From assembly GCF_050717535.1 (NCBI RefSeq), contig NZ_JBOITM010000068.1:83404-147403 (forward strand): a DNA stretch of 64,000 nucleotides, in the 5' to 3' direction. Position numbers and translations under genes: made by a program. The notes beneath the pieces are model-generated. The model was given only the letters and a program-made list of their open reading frames with translations, was not told the origin of the DNA and did no database searches. The DNA is from Clostridium_AD sp050717535. Lineage in GTDB: Bacteria; Bacillota; Clostridia; Clostridiales; Clostridiaceae. Shown here one piece after another: positions 25,809 to 33,003 of the stretch; the first letter of the stretch is position 1, and the number at the start of each line of letters is the position of its first letter.

Positions 25809-26330
25809 TTAAATATTTAAAAATGGTAATGGTGGAAGAATAATTCCTAAAAATGTTGAAAACAGAATATAAATAACGATACTAAAACATATACTCACTA
25901 TTGTATTTTTCAACATTTCTTTTTTATTAGTCAAATACAACATAAATTCTATAAATATGAAAGTCGATATTACGAAGCCCAAAGTATTAAAAATTATTCC
26001 ATAAACAATACATGCAACAGTGGTTATTGCAATAAGTTTTGAATTCGATTTTTCTTTTTCACTCATATTCTTCATTTCTTTTATTGACTGTTTTGTCTTT
26101 TCCAAGTCACTTCTAAAAAAAAGTAAAATTCCTAAAACCACCAAAATTCCACCCAATAAAAACGGAAAATATGAAGGAGAGAGTGGTTTTCCAATTGTTG
26201 ATCTTGGTACATTATAAGATGCTATAAGGTATATTACTCCACCTAAAGCAACAACAATTCCAACTAAAGCATCAAAATCCATCTTAATCTTACTCTTACT
26301 TTCACTATTATCCTTACTCTTACTATCCAA
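25809..26330 (-). CDS. tctB: Tripartite tricarboxylate transporter, small membrane subunit
   Basis: A 173-residue protein with four predicted membrane helices. Two lie near the N-terminus around LVGIVVALGGVIYLIASY and FPFLLGGILVVLGILLFF, and two in the C-terminal half around ITTVACIVYGIIFNTLGFVIST and a final LPPLPFL. The motif SPSYFPFLLGG matches the conserved P-x-x-FP stretch of TctB. The first 25 residues are unusually charged (Lys, Ser, Asp). It is the accessory partner of TctA. Confidence 0.88.
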   Translation of the reverse strand: MDSKSKDNSESKSKIKMDFDALVGIVVALGGVIYLIASYNVPRSTIGKPLSPSYFPFLLGGILVVLGILLFFRSDLEKTKQSIKEMKNMSEKEKSNSKLIAITTVACIVYGIIFNTLGFVISTFIFIEFMLYLTNKKEMLKNTIVSICFSIVIYILFSTFLGIILPPLPFLNI

Positions 26331-26350
26331 AATAATATCCTCCTTCTAAT

Positions 26351-26392
26351 TTTAAATTTGATAAGGAATTATAGTTCCTTATCAAATTTAAA
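26351..26392 (-). repeat. Perfect 18-bp hairpin between tctC and tctB
   Basis: TTTAAATTTGATAAGGAA (26351-26368), loop TTATAG, exact complement 26375-26392. It sits 12 bp after the tctC stop and before tctB. Such hairpins behind binding-protein genes often raise the level of the first message relative to the membrane subunits by partial termination or by blocking 3' decay. That role is inferred here. Confidence 0.75.
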
Positions 26393-26404
26393 GTTATATT
26401 TTTT

Positions 26405-27421
26405 TTATTTTAACATTCCAATTTCTTGTAATATTGCTTTATATTCAGTGTTAGTCTTTTCTAGGAACTTATTGAAATCCGCTGTATTTAAATAAGTCTC
26501 ATCCCATCCATTTTGCTTACAAGCTGCATGCCATTCTGGAGTTTCTACCATCTTAGCTAAAGTATCCTGCCAATATTTAACGGCATAATCTGGCATCCCT
26601 GGTGCTCCAAATAATCCTCTCCAGTTTGTAAATGTTGCATTAATTCCTGATTCTTTACATGTTGGTATCTTTGCAACGGCGCCTGTTCCTATTCTCTTAT
26701 CAGCTGACTGCGCTAATACTGTTATTTTTCCACTTTCTGCGAGTTGCGCAACGTCGGAAATCCCTGTTGTCAAAAGATCAATATGGTTTCCCATTAATTG
26801 AGCAGCAGCCCCACCATCTTGGAAACTTATAAAATCTATATCTTTTAAGTTTGTTACTCCTGCTGCTTTTGCCATTATTAAGAATTGAATATGATCCATA
26901 CTTCCTGCTGCAGAGTTTCCTCCTATTTTAACACTTTTAGGATCTTTCTTTAGTGCATCCATTACTTCATTAATTGTTTTATATTTTGAACCAATATTTA
27001 CAGCAAAAGCTGCATAATCTGAAATAAGTCCTGCAAGTGGTGTAGTATCTTTATAACTAAATTTTGTTGAACCACTTAAGTTAATAAGTAAAATTGGTGG
27101 TGAATATACAGATATTTGATTATCTGCTCCTTTTTTTGATTGCATGTATGATAGGTTTACTCCGCCACCGCCACCTGCTTTATTAGTTATTGGCATTGGT
27201 ACTGATACAAGCTTTGTATCTCCTAATGTTTTCGCTACAGTTCGAATTGTTAAATCCCAACCACCACCTGCTCCACTTGGTGCTATAAATTCCATCGCTT
27301 TTGTAGGGTAGGTAGGTGCTTTTGCTTCTCCAGTAGTAGTTTTTGATCCACAACCTGATAAAACCGTTGTAAGTGCTAATGTTCCAACTAAAAGCATTTT
27401 TGTTAAATTGTTCTTCTTCAC
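26405..27421 (-). CDS. tctC: Tricarboxylate-binding lipoprotein
   Basis: A 338-residue protein with a lipoprotein signal peptide ending LTTVLSGCGSK (lipidated Cys24), as expected for a binding protein tethered outside a Gram-positive membrane. The mature part is a type II periplasmic-binding fold of the TctC/Bug family: APSGAGGGWDLTIRTVAKTL near the start, KIGGNSAAGSMDHI in the middle and FTNWRGLFGAPGMPD later, the regions that wrap the carboxylate ligand. It is the first gene of tctCBA, with its own promoter and attenuator-like leader. Confidence 0.94.
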   Translation of the reverse strand: MKKNNLTKMLLVGTLALTTVLSGCGSKTTTGEAKAPTYPTKAMEFIAPSGAGGGWDLTIRTVAKTLGDTKLVSVPMPITNKAGGGGGVNLSYMQSKKGADNQISVYSPPILLINLSGSTKFSYKDTTPLAGLISDYAAFAVNIGSKYKTINEVMDALKKDPKSVKIGGNSAAGSMDHIQFLIMAKAAGVTNLKDIDFISFQDGGAAAQLMGNHIDLLTTGISDVAQLAESGKITVLAQSADKRIGTGAVAKIPTCKESGINATFTNWRGLFGAPGMPDYAVKYWQDTLAKMVETPEWHAACKQNGWDETYLNTADFNKFLEKTNTEYKAILQEIGMLK

Positions 27422-27515
27422 AGAAATTCCCCCTCTTATTTTTAATATAATTTAATTACCTGGTTTATATTTAAGTGAAGGGATTAAGTCTCTATTTTAA
27501 AACAATTATTTAGGC

Positions 27516-27640
27516 AAAACAAAAAGATCAGCAGAAAAAACCTCACAGTTTTTTATACTGACCTTATAAAGCTTAACTTAAATAGTTATCTTTAATCCCT
27601 GTCATCATAGATATTAAATTTTGTAAATATATTTTATTAC
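27516..27640 (-). promoter_or_regulatory. Attenuator-like leader of tctC, related to the citD leader
   Basis: Between the promoter and tctC the transcript would contain a hairpin (arms 27524-27540 and about 27549-27565) ending in CTTTTTGTTTTG, which reads as an intrinsic terminator inside the leader. The stretch 5' of it (ATTTACAAA, TGACAG, TAAAGATAAC, AAGCTTTATAAGGTCAG) aligns with the leader of citD. This suggests control by regulated termination, through either an RNA sensor or an antiterminator protein. No known riboswitch or RAT/T-box sequence was recognised. Confidence 0.6.
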
Positions 27641-27716
27641 GAAACCCTTTGCATCTTAAAATAACCTATAAATTTATATTTATCTTAAGCTTATTGATTT
27701 CATATGATATATCGCC

Positions 27717-27754
27717 ATGTAAATGATACCATCTTATAATGTAAATGATACCAT
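27717..27754 (-). repeat. Tandem 16-bp direct repeats overlapping the tctC promoter
   Basis: ATGGTATCATTTACAT occurs twice, exactly, at 27739-27754 and 27717-27732 on the minus strand, with a 6-bp spacer. The 22-bp period (two helix turns) puts both copies on one DNA face. One copy covers the -10 box, the other the start of the transcript, which is the usual position for a repressor operator. Confidence 0.75.
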
Positions 27755-27773
27755 ACTCATAAGGTTATGTCAA
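27745..27773 (-). promoter_or_regulatory. Promoter of tctCBA
   Basis: TTGACA (27768-27773) and TATCAT (27745-27750) are 17 bp apart on the minus strand. It starts right after the citF stop, so the transporter can be made independently of citrate lyase. The -10 box lies inside a 16-bp direct repeat. Confidence 0.7.
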
Positions 27774-27799
27774 TATACTCTTTTTTTTAGAAATAGCAG

Positions 27800-29356
27800 T
27801 TATTTTTGTTTTACTTTTCTTATAACATCCATTATAGTCCCATCTCTATATTCAACTATTCCTACAATTTCTTCATCAAATTCTGGTTTTTCTGGAATAC
27901 CTGTAAAGCTCTCGGCTAAATTTTTCAATTCTTTTATAGTCATAATAGGAAGGTTGGATTTACTTAATTTTTCTATTATATCTGTTCTTCTTGGGTTTAT
28001 TGCTATTCCTCTTTCTGTTACAACTACATCAACAGTTTCTCCTGGTGTCACAACTGTAGTAACTTCATCAACAACTATAGGAATTCTTTTTCTCATGAGT
28101 GGTGCCACTACAACTGTAAATTTTGCTCCAGCTGCTGTATCTGGGTGTCCACCTTGAGCTCCCATAATTATTCCCGTTGAACCTGTCATAACATTAACAT
28201 TAAAATTAATATCTATTTCAGTAGCTGATAATATCATTACATCTAGTTGATGTGCAACGCATCCTTTATTATGTGGATTAGCATATGTGGATGCGGACAT
28301 TTCTATATGATTATGATTTCTTTTAAGAGAACTTCCCGCTTCGCAGTCAAATGTCTGTGTATCAAATAGCGCCTTAAATAATCCTGATTCAAGCATATTT
28401 ACCATATATGAACTTATCCCACCTGAAGCAAAGGAACCTACAATATTATTTTCTTCCATATATTCTTTTACAAATTTAACTACAGCTAATGCTGAACCAC
28501 CGCTCCCAGCTTGAAATGAGAAACCATTTTTAATATATCCACAATCTATTATTGCCCTTGCTGCATTTTCCGCTATTGTAAGTTCCAGTGGATTTTTAGT
28601 AACTCTAGTTGCACCCGATGAGATTAGTGAAGGATTACCTATTTCATCCATTACAACAACATAATCCACTAATGTTTGAGATATACTTATAGGATATAGC
28701 GGATATTCTACTAAATTATCTGTTATTGCTACTACCTTATCTGCATACTCAGCATCAACCATAGCATATCCTATAGCTCCAAAGGCTGATTTTCCATCTA
28801 CTCCATTCATATTTCCCATTTTATCACAAGCAGAAGCTCCTAAAAATGCTACATCAATTTTTACATCTCCAGCTTCTATAGCTCTTGCCCTTCCACCGTG
28901 TGTTCTAAATATTACAGGTTTTCCCAAAATATTTTTAGTAGATATTTCTTTAGCAAGTTTGCCTCTAAGACCACTAGTTTGAAGGCCTGTTATTACACCA
29001 TTTTTTATATGTTCAATTAGTGGTTCATGAACTTTATTAAGGGAAGAAGCACAAATTGTAATGTTTTTTATACCCATTTTTGCTATCTGATCTACTACTG
29101 CATTTAATATGTAGTCTCCTTCTCTTAAATGATGATGAAAAGATATAGTCATTCCGTCTTTAAGACCAGTCTTTTCAATGGCCTCCCTAATATTGGTTAG
29201 TATTTTATTATAACCGGGTGTACTATATGCTTTACTTGGAGCATATTTTTTTCCTTCAGGTCTTGTTGCAAAAGGTCCCCTATAGGGTTTTAGCACTCCT
29301 ACACCGTCTATGTATTTAGGTATTTTTCTGCCTACTGCATTTTCTATAAATTCCAT
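27800..29356 (-). CDS. citF: Citrate lyase alpha subunit (citrate CoA-transferase)
   Basis: A 518-residue CoA-transferase-like protein. CitF features include ENAVGRKIPKYIDGVGVLKPY at the start, FHHHLREGDYILNAV, the Gly-rich FQAGSGGSALAVVKFV and the C-terminal VVDEVTTVVTPGETVDVVVTERGIAINPRR. It exchanges acetyl-ACP for citryl-ACP. The ATG at 29356 is chosen because AGGAGGA precedes it. A longer frame would run into citE. It lies 4 bp after citE and ends just before the tctC promoter. Confidence 0.95.
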   Translation of the reverse strand: MEFIENAVGRKIPKYIDGVGVLKPYRGPFATRPEGKKYAPSKAYSTPGYNKILTNIREAIEKTGLKDGMTISFHHHLREGDYILNAVVDQIAKMGIKNITICASSLNKVHEPLIEHIKNGVITGLQTSGLRGKLAKEISTKNILGKPVIFRTHGGRARAIEAGDVKIDVAFLGASACDKMGNMNGVDGKSAFGAIGYAMVDAEYADKVVAITDNLVEYPLYPISISQTLVDYVVVMDEIGNPSLISSGATRVTKNPLELTIAENAARAIIDCGYIKNGFSFQAGSGGSALAVVKFVKEYMEENNIVGSFASGGISSYMVNMLESGLFKALFDTQTFDCEAGSSLKRNHNHIEMSASTYANPHNKGCVAHQLDVMILSATEIDINFNVNVMTGSTGIIMGAQGGHPDTAAGAKFTVVVAPLMRKRIPIVVDEVTTVVTPGETVDVVVTERGIAINPRRTDIIEKLSKSNLPIMTIKELKNLAESFTGIPEKPEFDEEIVGIVEYRDGTIMDVIRKVKQK

Positions 29357-29360
29357 TATT

Positions 29361-30248
29361 TTATTCCTCCTCCTTATATACTCCTGCACCTTTTGCGAGA
29401 GCTACTATTCTCTCAGCCTTTGCAACCACTGGGTAATCTACCATCTTACCATTAACAGTTATTACTCCTAAATTCATTTTTTCAGCTTCATTAGCCGCAT
29501 GGATAATCTCTAAAGACTTTTCCACTTCATCTTTTGAAGGTGTAAAAATTCTATGTACCTCTTTAACTTGAGACGGATGTATACAAGACTTACCCGAGAA
29601 TCCTAAATTTTTTGCTTCCTTTGTTTCTGCTATAAACCCCTCCATATCCGATACATCTGCCCATACGGTATCTATAGAATCTACTCCTGCTGCTGATGCT
29701 GCGATAACTACTCTTGTTCTTGCGTAAAACAATTCTCTTCCAGCTTTTGTTCTGTCTGTTCCAAGAGATCTTGTAAAATCCTCTGCACCTATCGATATTG
29801 CTACGATTCTATCACTAGATTTAGCTATTTCATATGCATTTTCTACTCCCTTTGGAGTTTCAATAGCACATTGAATTTTAACTGTCCCAATTTCTATGCC
29901 ATTCTCTTTTTCAACTTCTTCTATAAGTCTTTCTAATTTTTGAACATCCTCACTACATTCGCACATAGGAAGTCTAATATTTTTAAGACCTGCTTTTACA
30001 AGTTCACGCACATCAGTTTCGCCAAATGGTGTATATAGTGCATTAATTCTAGCAAAAACTTCAATTTTTCCATAATCCACGACTTTTAATGCTTCGCATA
30101 ATAAATCTCTTGCAGAATCCTTTTCAGCATAAACAACTGCATCCTCTAAATCAAATATTATACAATCAGGCTTATATATTTGAGCTGTAAAGAGCATTTT
30201 AGGATTACTTGCAGGACAAAACATCATAGTTCTTCTTAATTTCTTCAT
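29361..30248 (-). CDS. citE: Citrate lyase beta subunit (citryl-ACP lyase)
   Basis: A 295-residue HpcH/HpaI-type TIM barrel. Motifs seen are RTMMFCPASNPKML, CIIFDLEDAV (metal and substrate acidic residues), VFARINAL, IQCAIETPKGVENAYEIA (catalytic Glu), AISIGAEDFTRSLGTDR and GFSGKSCIHPSQV. It splits citryl-ACP into oxaloacetate and acetyl-ACP. Its ATG overlaps the citD stop by one base (TAATG), so translation is coupled. Confidence 0.95.
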   Translation of the reverse strand: MKKLRRTMMFCPASNPKMLFTAQIYKPDCIIFDLEDAVVYAEKDSARDLLCEALKVVDYGKIEVFARINALYTPFGETDVRELVKAGLKNIRLPMCECSEDVQKLERLIEEVEKENGIEIGTVKIQCAIETPKGVENAYEIAKSSDRIVAISIGAEDFTRSLGTDRTKAGRELFYARTRVVIAASAAGVDSIDTVWADVSDMEGFIAETKEAKNLGFSGKSCIHPSQVKEVHRIFTPSKDEVEKSLEIIHAANEAEKMNLGVITVNGKMVDYPVVAKAERIVALAKGAGVYKEEE

Positions 30249-30511
30249 TATTTCACGCCCCCTATTGCTCTTTTAATAGCTGTTTTAACCCTAGCTCTTA
30301 TTACAAAGTCTAAAGCTCCTTGATCTTTTAAAGTAACATATGCATTTGCAACATTCATTTCGCAAAGTACTTTCTTAACTGATTTTTCTATTTGTTTTCC
30401 AAATAGTTGTTTGACTTTGCTTTCTATATCAATTTTTATGCCCTCTGATGTGTCAATATCAACTTGTACTAAAACATCGTCAGATTTCTCTCTACCTGCT
30501 TGTCCTATCAT
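30248..30511 (-). CDS. citD: Citrate lyase gamma subunit (acyl carrier protein)
   Basis: An 87-residue carrier protein. The N-terminus GQAGREKSDDVLVQVD aligns with the AGTxESSDxxV region of CitD, making Ser10 the likely attachment site of the phosphoribosyl-dephospho-CoA arm. The C-terminus reads GALDFVIRARVKTAIKRA, also typical. First gene of citDEF, with AGGAGGATG upstream. The genes that build and attach the arm (citG, citX) and acetylate it (citC) are not in this window. Confidence 0.92.
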   Translation of the reverse strand: MIGQAGREKSDDVLVQVDIDTSEGIKIDIESKVKQLFGKQIEKSVKKVLCEMNVANAYVTLKDQGALDFVIRARVKTAIKRAIGGVK

Positions 30512-30563
30512 AATTTACATCCTCCTCCAAAAAGTTATTATATAAAATAAGGTTTATACAACA

Positions 30564-30742
30564 AAACAAAAAAAAGGCCAACACAAAAACATAAATGTTT
30601 TTTGTGCTGACCTTCTAAAGCTAAACGCATTGGTTTTCTTTATTCACTGTCAACGAATATTTTATTATTTGTAAATCTTCCAAAAGCAGCCTATTCAAAA
30701 AATATCTGCTCAAAGCTATATGTAATCGTTTATCCCATTTTC
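30564..30742 (-). promoter_or_regulatory. Attenuator leader of citD
   Basis: The predicted transcript has a leader of about 230 nt. At 30574-30614 it forms a long hairpin (AAGGTCAGCACAAAAAAC against GTTTTTGTGTTGGCCTT) followed by T8, a complete terminator 50 bp before citD. Upstream at about 30690-30720 is a smaller hairpin (AGCAG/CTGCT). The block from ATTTACAAA through TGACAG, TAAAGAAAACC, TTTAGCTTTAGAAGGTCAG resembles the tctC leader. Expression must depend on reading through this terminator. The sensing element is not identified. Confidence 0.65.
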
Positions 30743-30748
30743 AAATAT

Positions 30749-30777
30749 ATCTTATCATATTAATATATATTGGTCAA
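30749..30777 (-). promoter_or_regulatory. Promoter of citDEF
   Basis: TTGACC (30772-30777) and TAAGAT (30749-30754) with a 17-bp spacer on the minus strand, divergent from the chemoreceptor promoter. Confidence 0.65.
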
Positions 30778-30837
30778 GCGCCATGCAATTTTTTAATTGT
30801 CCTTTTAATGTAAAATGTATAATAATATAGAAATATC

Positions 30838-30866
30838 TTGTCCAAAAATAAAACTTAGTGTATTAT
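30838..30866 (+). promoter_or_regulatory. Predicted promoter of the chemoreceptor gene at 30926
   Basis: TTGTCC (30838-30843) and TATTAT (30861-30866) with a 17-bp spacer, about 60 bp before the GTG start. Confidence 0.5.
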
Positions 30867-30925
30867 TATGATATTCTATATATTGGAACAAATTGAACTA
30901 ATAATTTTTAGGGGAGTGAATATCA

Positions 30926-32638
30926 GTGAAATGGATTAATAACTTAAAAATAATTCAAAAATTATTATCAGCATTTATCTTAGTTGCATTGTTTATAGGT
31001 ATTGTGGGGTTTATCGGACTGTTTAATATGAGTAATATTAATAAAAACCTTAAAAACATCTATAATATTGATATGAAACGTGTTACTAGCATTGGTGACA
31101 TAAATGCAAATTTACTTCAGCTAAGATGCGATTTATTGTTAATCCTTGATCCTTCAAATAAAAAGGATATACAAACCAACAAAGACGATATTAAAGGTCT
31201 TATAATCATTAACGATGCGCTCATTTTAGATTATAAAACAACTATAACTACTGAGTTAGATAAGCAACAATTTTCCGAGTTTGAAAAATTAATGACAAGC
31301 TATCGATTTTCTAGTGATGATTTAATTAAAAAAGTTGATGAAGGAGATTATAACAGCGCGAAGAACCTTTTACCTGCTGTTTCTAAATTAAGAACTGATA
31401 TGGAAACGGTTTTACAAAAAGAATCAAAACTTACTGCTGATACGGCAAAAGTCGATTATGAAAATAGTCAATTTTCATATAATAATGCATATTCTCAAAT
31501 TATAGGAATAATTGCTATTGGATTATTTATTGCTATTATATTAGGTTTAATAATTTCACTTACAATTTCTAGGCAGATAAAAAAAGTTTTAATAGTAGCG
31601 GAGGCTCTTGGAGAAAATGATTTATCGAAAACCGTTGCTATGAATACTAATGATGAAATAGGTATTCTAGCAAAAGCTCTGAACAAAGCTATAACAAACT
31701 TAAAAGCCTTAATCGGAGAAATAGCAAACAGTTCTACTGATATTAGCGCTACTAGTGAAGAATTATCTGCTACAACAGAAGAAATATCTGCTAAAATGGA
31801 GATTGTTAATGAATCAGTGAAACAAGTATCCTTGGGTGCAGAGCATTTAAGTGTCACAACAGAAGAAGTAAATGCAACCACAGAAGGTATTGCAAATAAT
31901 GTGGCTGAGGTTACGGAGAAAGCAAATAAAGGAAATATGATTGCAAAAAATATAGAATTTAAGGCAAATGAAGTGAAAAAGAGTGCTGAAACTAGTTCTA
32001 GTACAACAAACACCTTATATTTGGAGAAACAAGAAAATATATTAAAAGCGATTTCAGATGGCAAAGTTGTAAGTGAAGTTAAGCTAATGGCCGATGAGAT
32101 TGGAAATATAGCAAGCCAGACAAATCTTCTAGCACTTAATGCAGCTATTGAAGCAGCAAGGGCTGGAGAACAAGGCAAGGGATTTGCCGTGGTGGCTGAT
32201 GAGGTTAGAAAATTAGCCGAAAAATCCTCCACTACAGTTCAAAGAATTCAAGAAATAACTGGAAAAGTTCAACAAGCATTTCAAAATCTTTCTAGCAACG
32301 CGCAAGATGTACTGAGCTTTATTGATAATAAGGTTCAACCTGATTACACATTATTTGTAGTTACAGGTAAACAATATGGTGAGGATGCACTCGCATTTAA
32401 TACACTGTCCTCAGATATTGGAGCTTCAATGAATATAGTAAATGAAACTGTATCACAAATTAAAAAGGCAATTGAAAATGTATCAGCTACAGCCGAGGAA
32501 TCAGTTGCTAGCTCGGAGGAAATATTGGCGAGTGTTAATGAATCTGTTCTGGCAATCCAAGAAATAACAAAAGCTTCTCAGAGCCAAGCCATATCCGCGG
32601 AGAAACTAAACGCTATGGTTCAAAAATTTAAGTTGTAA
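30926..32638 (+). CDS. Methyl-accepting chemotaxis protein, four-helix-bundle sensor
   Basis: A 570-residue receptor. A first membrane helix (about residues 12-32) is followed by a roughly 155-residue extracellular helical domain of the 4HB_MCP type, a second helix (IIGIIAIGLFIAIILGLIIS), a HAMP domain (about 210-265) and a long signalling coiled coil. The tip reads ASQTNLLALNAAIEAARAGE and GFAVVADEVRKLAEKSS. Candidate methylation helices contain repeated ATTEE and ATAEESVASSEE. The start is GTG behind AGGGGAGTG. It is divergent from citD, so the ligand might be citrate or a relative, which is inference. Confidence 0.93.
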   Translation: MKWINNLKIIQKLLSAFILVALFIGIVGFIGLFNMSNINKNLKNIYNIDMKRVTSIGDINANLLQLRCDLLLILDPSNKKDIQTNKDDIKGLIIINDALILDYKTTITTELDKQQFSEFEKLMTSYRFSSDDLIKKVDEGDYNSAKNLLPAVSKLRTDMETVLQKESKLTADTAKVDYENSQFSYNNAYSQIIGIIAIGLFIAIILGLIISLTISRQIKKVLIVAEALGENDLSKTVAMNTNDEIGILAKALNKAITNLKALIGEIANSSTDISATSEELSATTEEISAKMEIVNESVKQVSLGAEHLSVTTEEVNATTEGIANNVAEVTEKANKGNMIAKNIEFKANEVKKSAETSSSTTNTLYLEKQENILKAISDGKVVSEVKLMADEIGNIASQTNLLALNAAIEAARAGEQGKGFAVVADEVRKLAEKSSTTVQRIQEITGKVQQAFQNLSSNAQDVLSFIDNKVQPDYTLFVVTGKQYGEDALAFNTLSSDIGASMNIVNETVSQIKKAIENVSATAEESVASSEEILASVNESVLAIQEITKASQSQAISAEKLNAMVQKFKL

Positions 32639-32660
32639 TATAATATCAAGTTCCTCATAA

Positions 32661-32704
32661 AAGACTAACTAAAAATTTATAATAATTTTCAGTTAGTCTT
32701 TTTT
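32661..32704 (+). terminator. Terminator of the chemoreceptor gene
   Basis: AAGACTAACT/AGTTAGTCTT arms with a 20-nt A/T loop and a TTTTTT tail. Confidence 0.85.
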
Positions 32705-32829
32705 ATTAATGGATTAGCTGATTTAGCTCTGCAATTTTTCATTATTTATTAAATTAATGAATTAAAACTTTATACATTTTCATAGTATTTTACAAAATAA
32801 AAATCTCTCATTTCATTTAAATTGATCAT

Positions 32830-32988
32830 TTATTGCCAATCTTCAGCTTCTCTCCCTATTCCAAAATAGTTAACCTTATAACTTGAATTATCATATTCAA
32901 ATTTAACTTGATTTTGTATCATTTCTTCAACTTTATCATTTTCTACCATATTTTCTGCATAATCCATTTTATCGTTTAAATTTAACAT
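32830..32988 (-). CDS. Small protein encoded at the end of the ilv operon
   Basis: A 52-codon ORF that starts 16 bp after the ilvB stop, behind GGAGGAAAT. The product is acidic: MLNLNDKMDYAENMVEND at the start, then EEMIQNQVKFEY and a closing YFGIGREAEDWQ. It shows no membrane segment or signal peptide. Same strand, close spacing and a good ribosome site make it likely to be the last gene of ilvNCDB. I recognise no family. A role linked to branched-chain amino acids is only suggested by position. Confidence 0.65.
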   Translation of the reverse strand: MLNLNDKMDYAENMVENDKVEEMIQNQVKFEYDNSSYKVNYFGIGREAEDWQ

Positions 32989-33003
32989 TTTTATTTCCTC
33001 CTT

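Noticed and set aside
27723..28157. Plus-strand frame of 144 codons over the end of citF and the tctC promoter
   Set aside because: It is antisense to conserved citF sequence and begins inside the operator repeats, with no ribosome site.
31495..32232. Long minus-strand frame of 245 codons opposite the chemoreceptor
   Set aside because: It is the antisense of the repetitive, Ala/Ser/Glu-rich signalling coiled coil, has no ribosome site and encodes low-complexity hydrophobic sequence.
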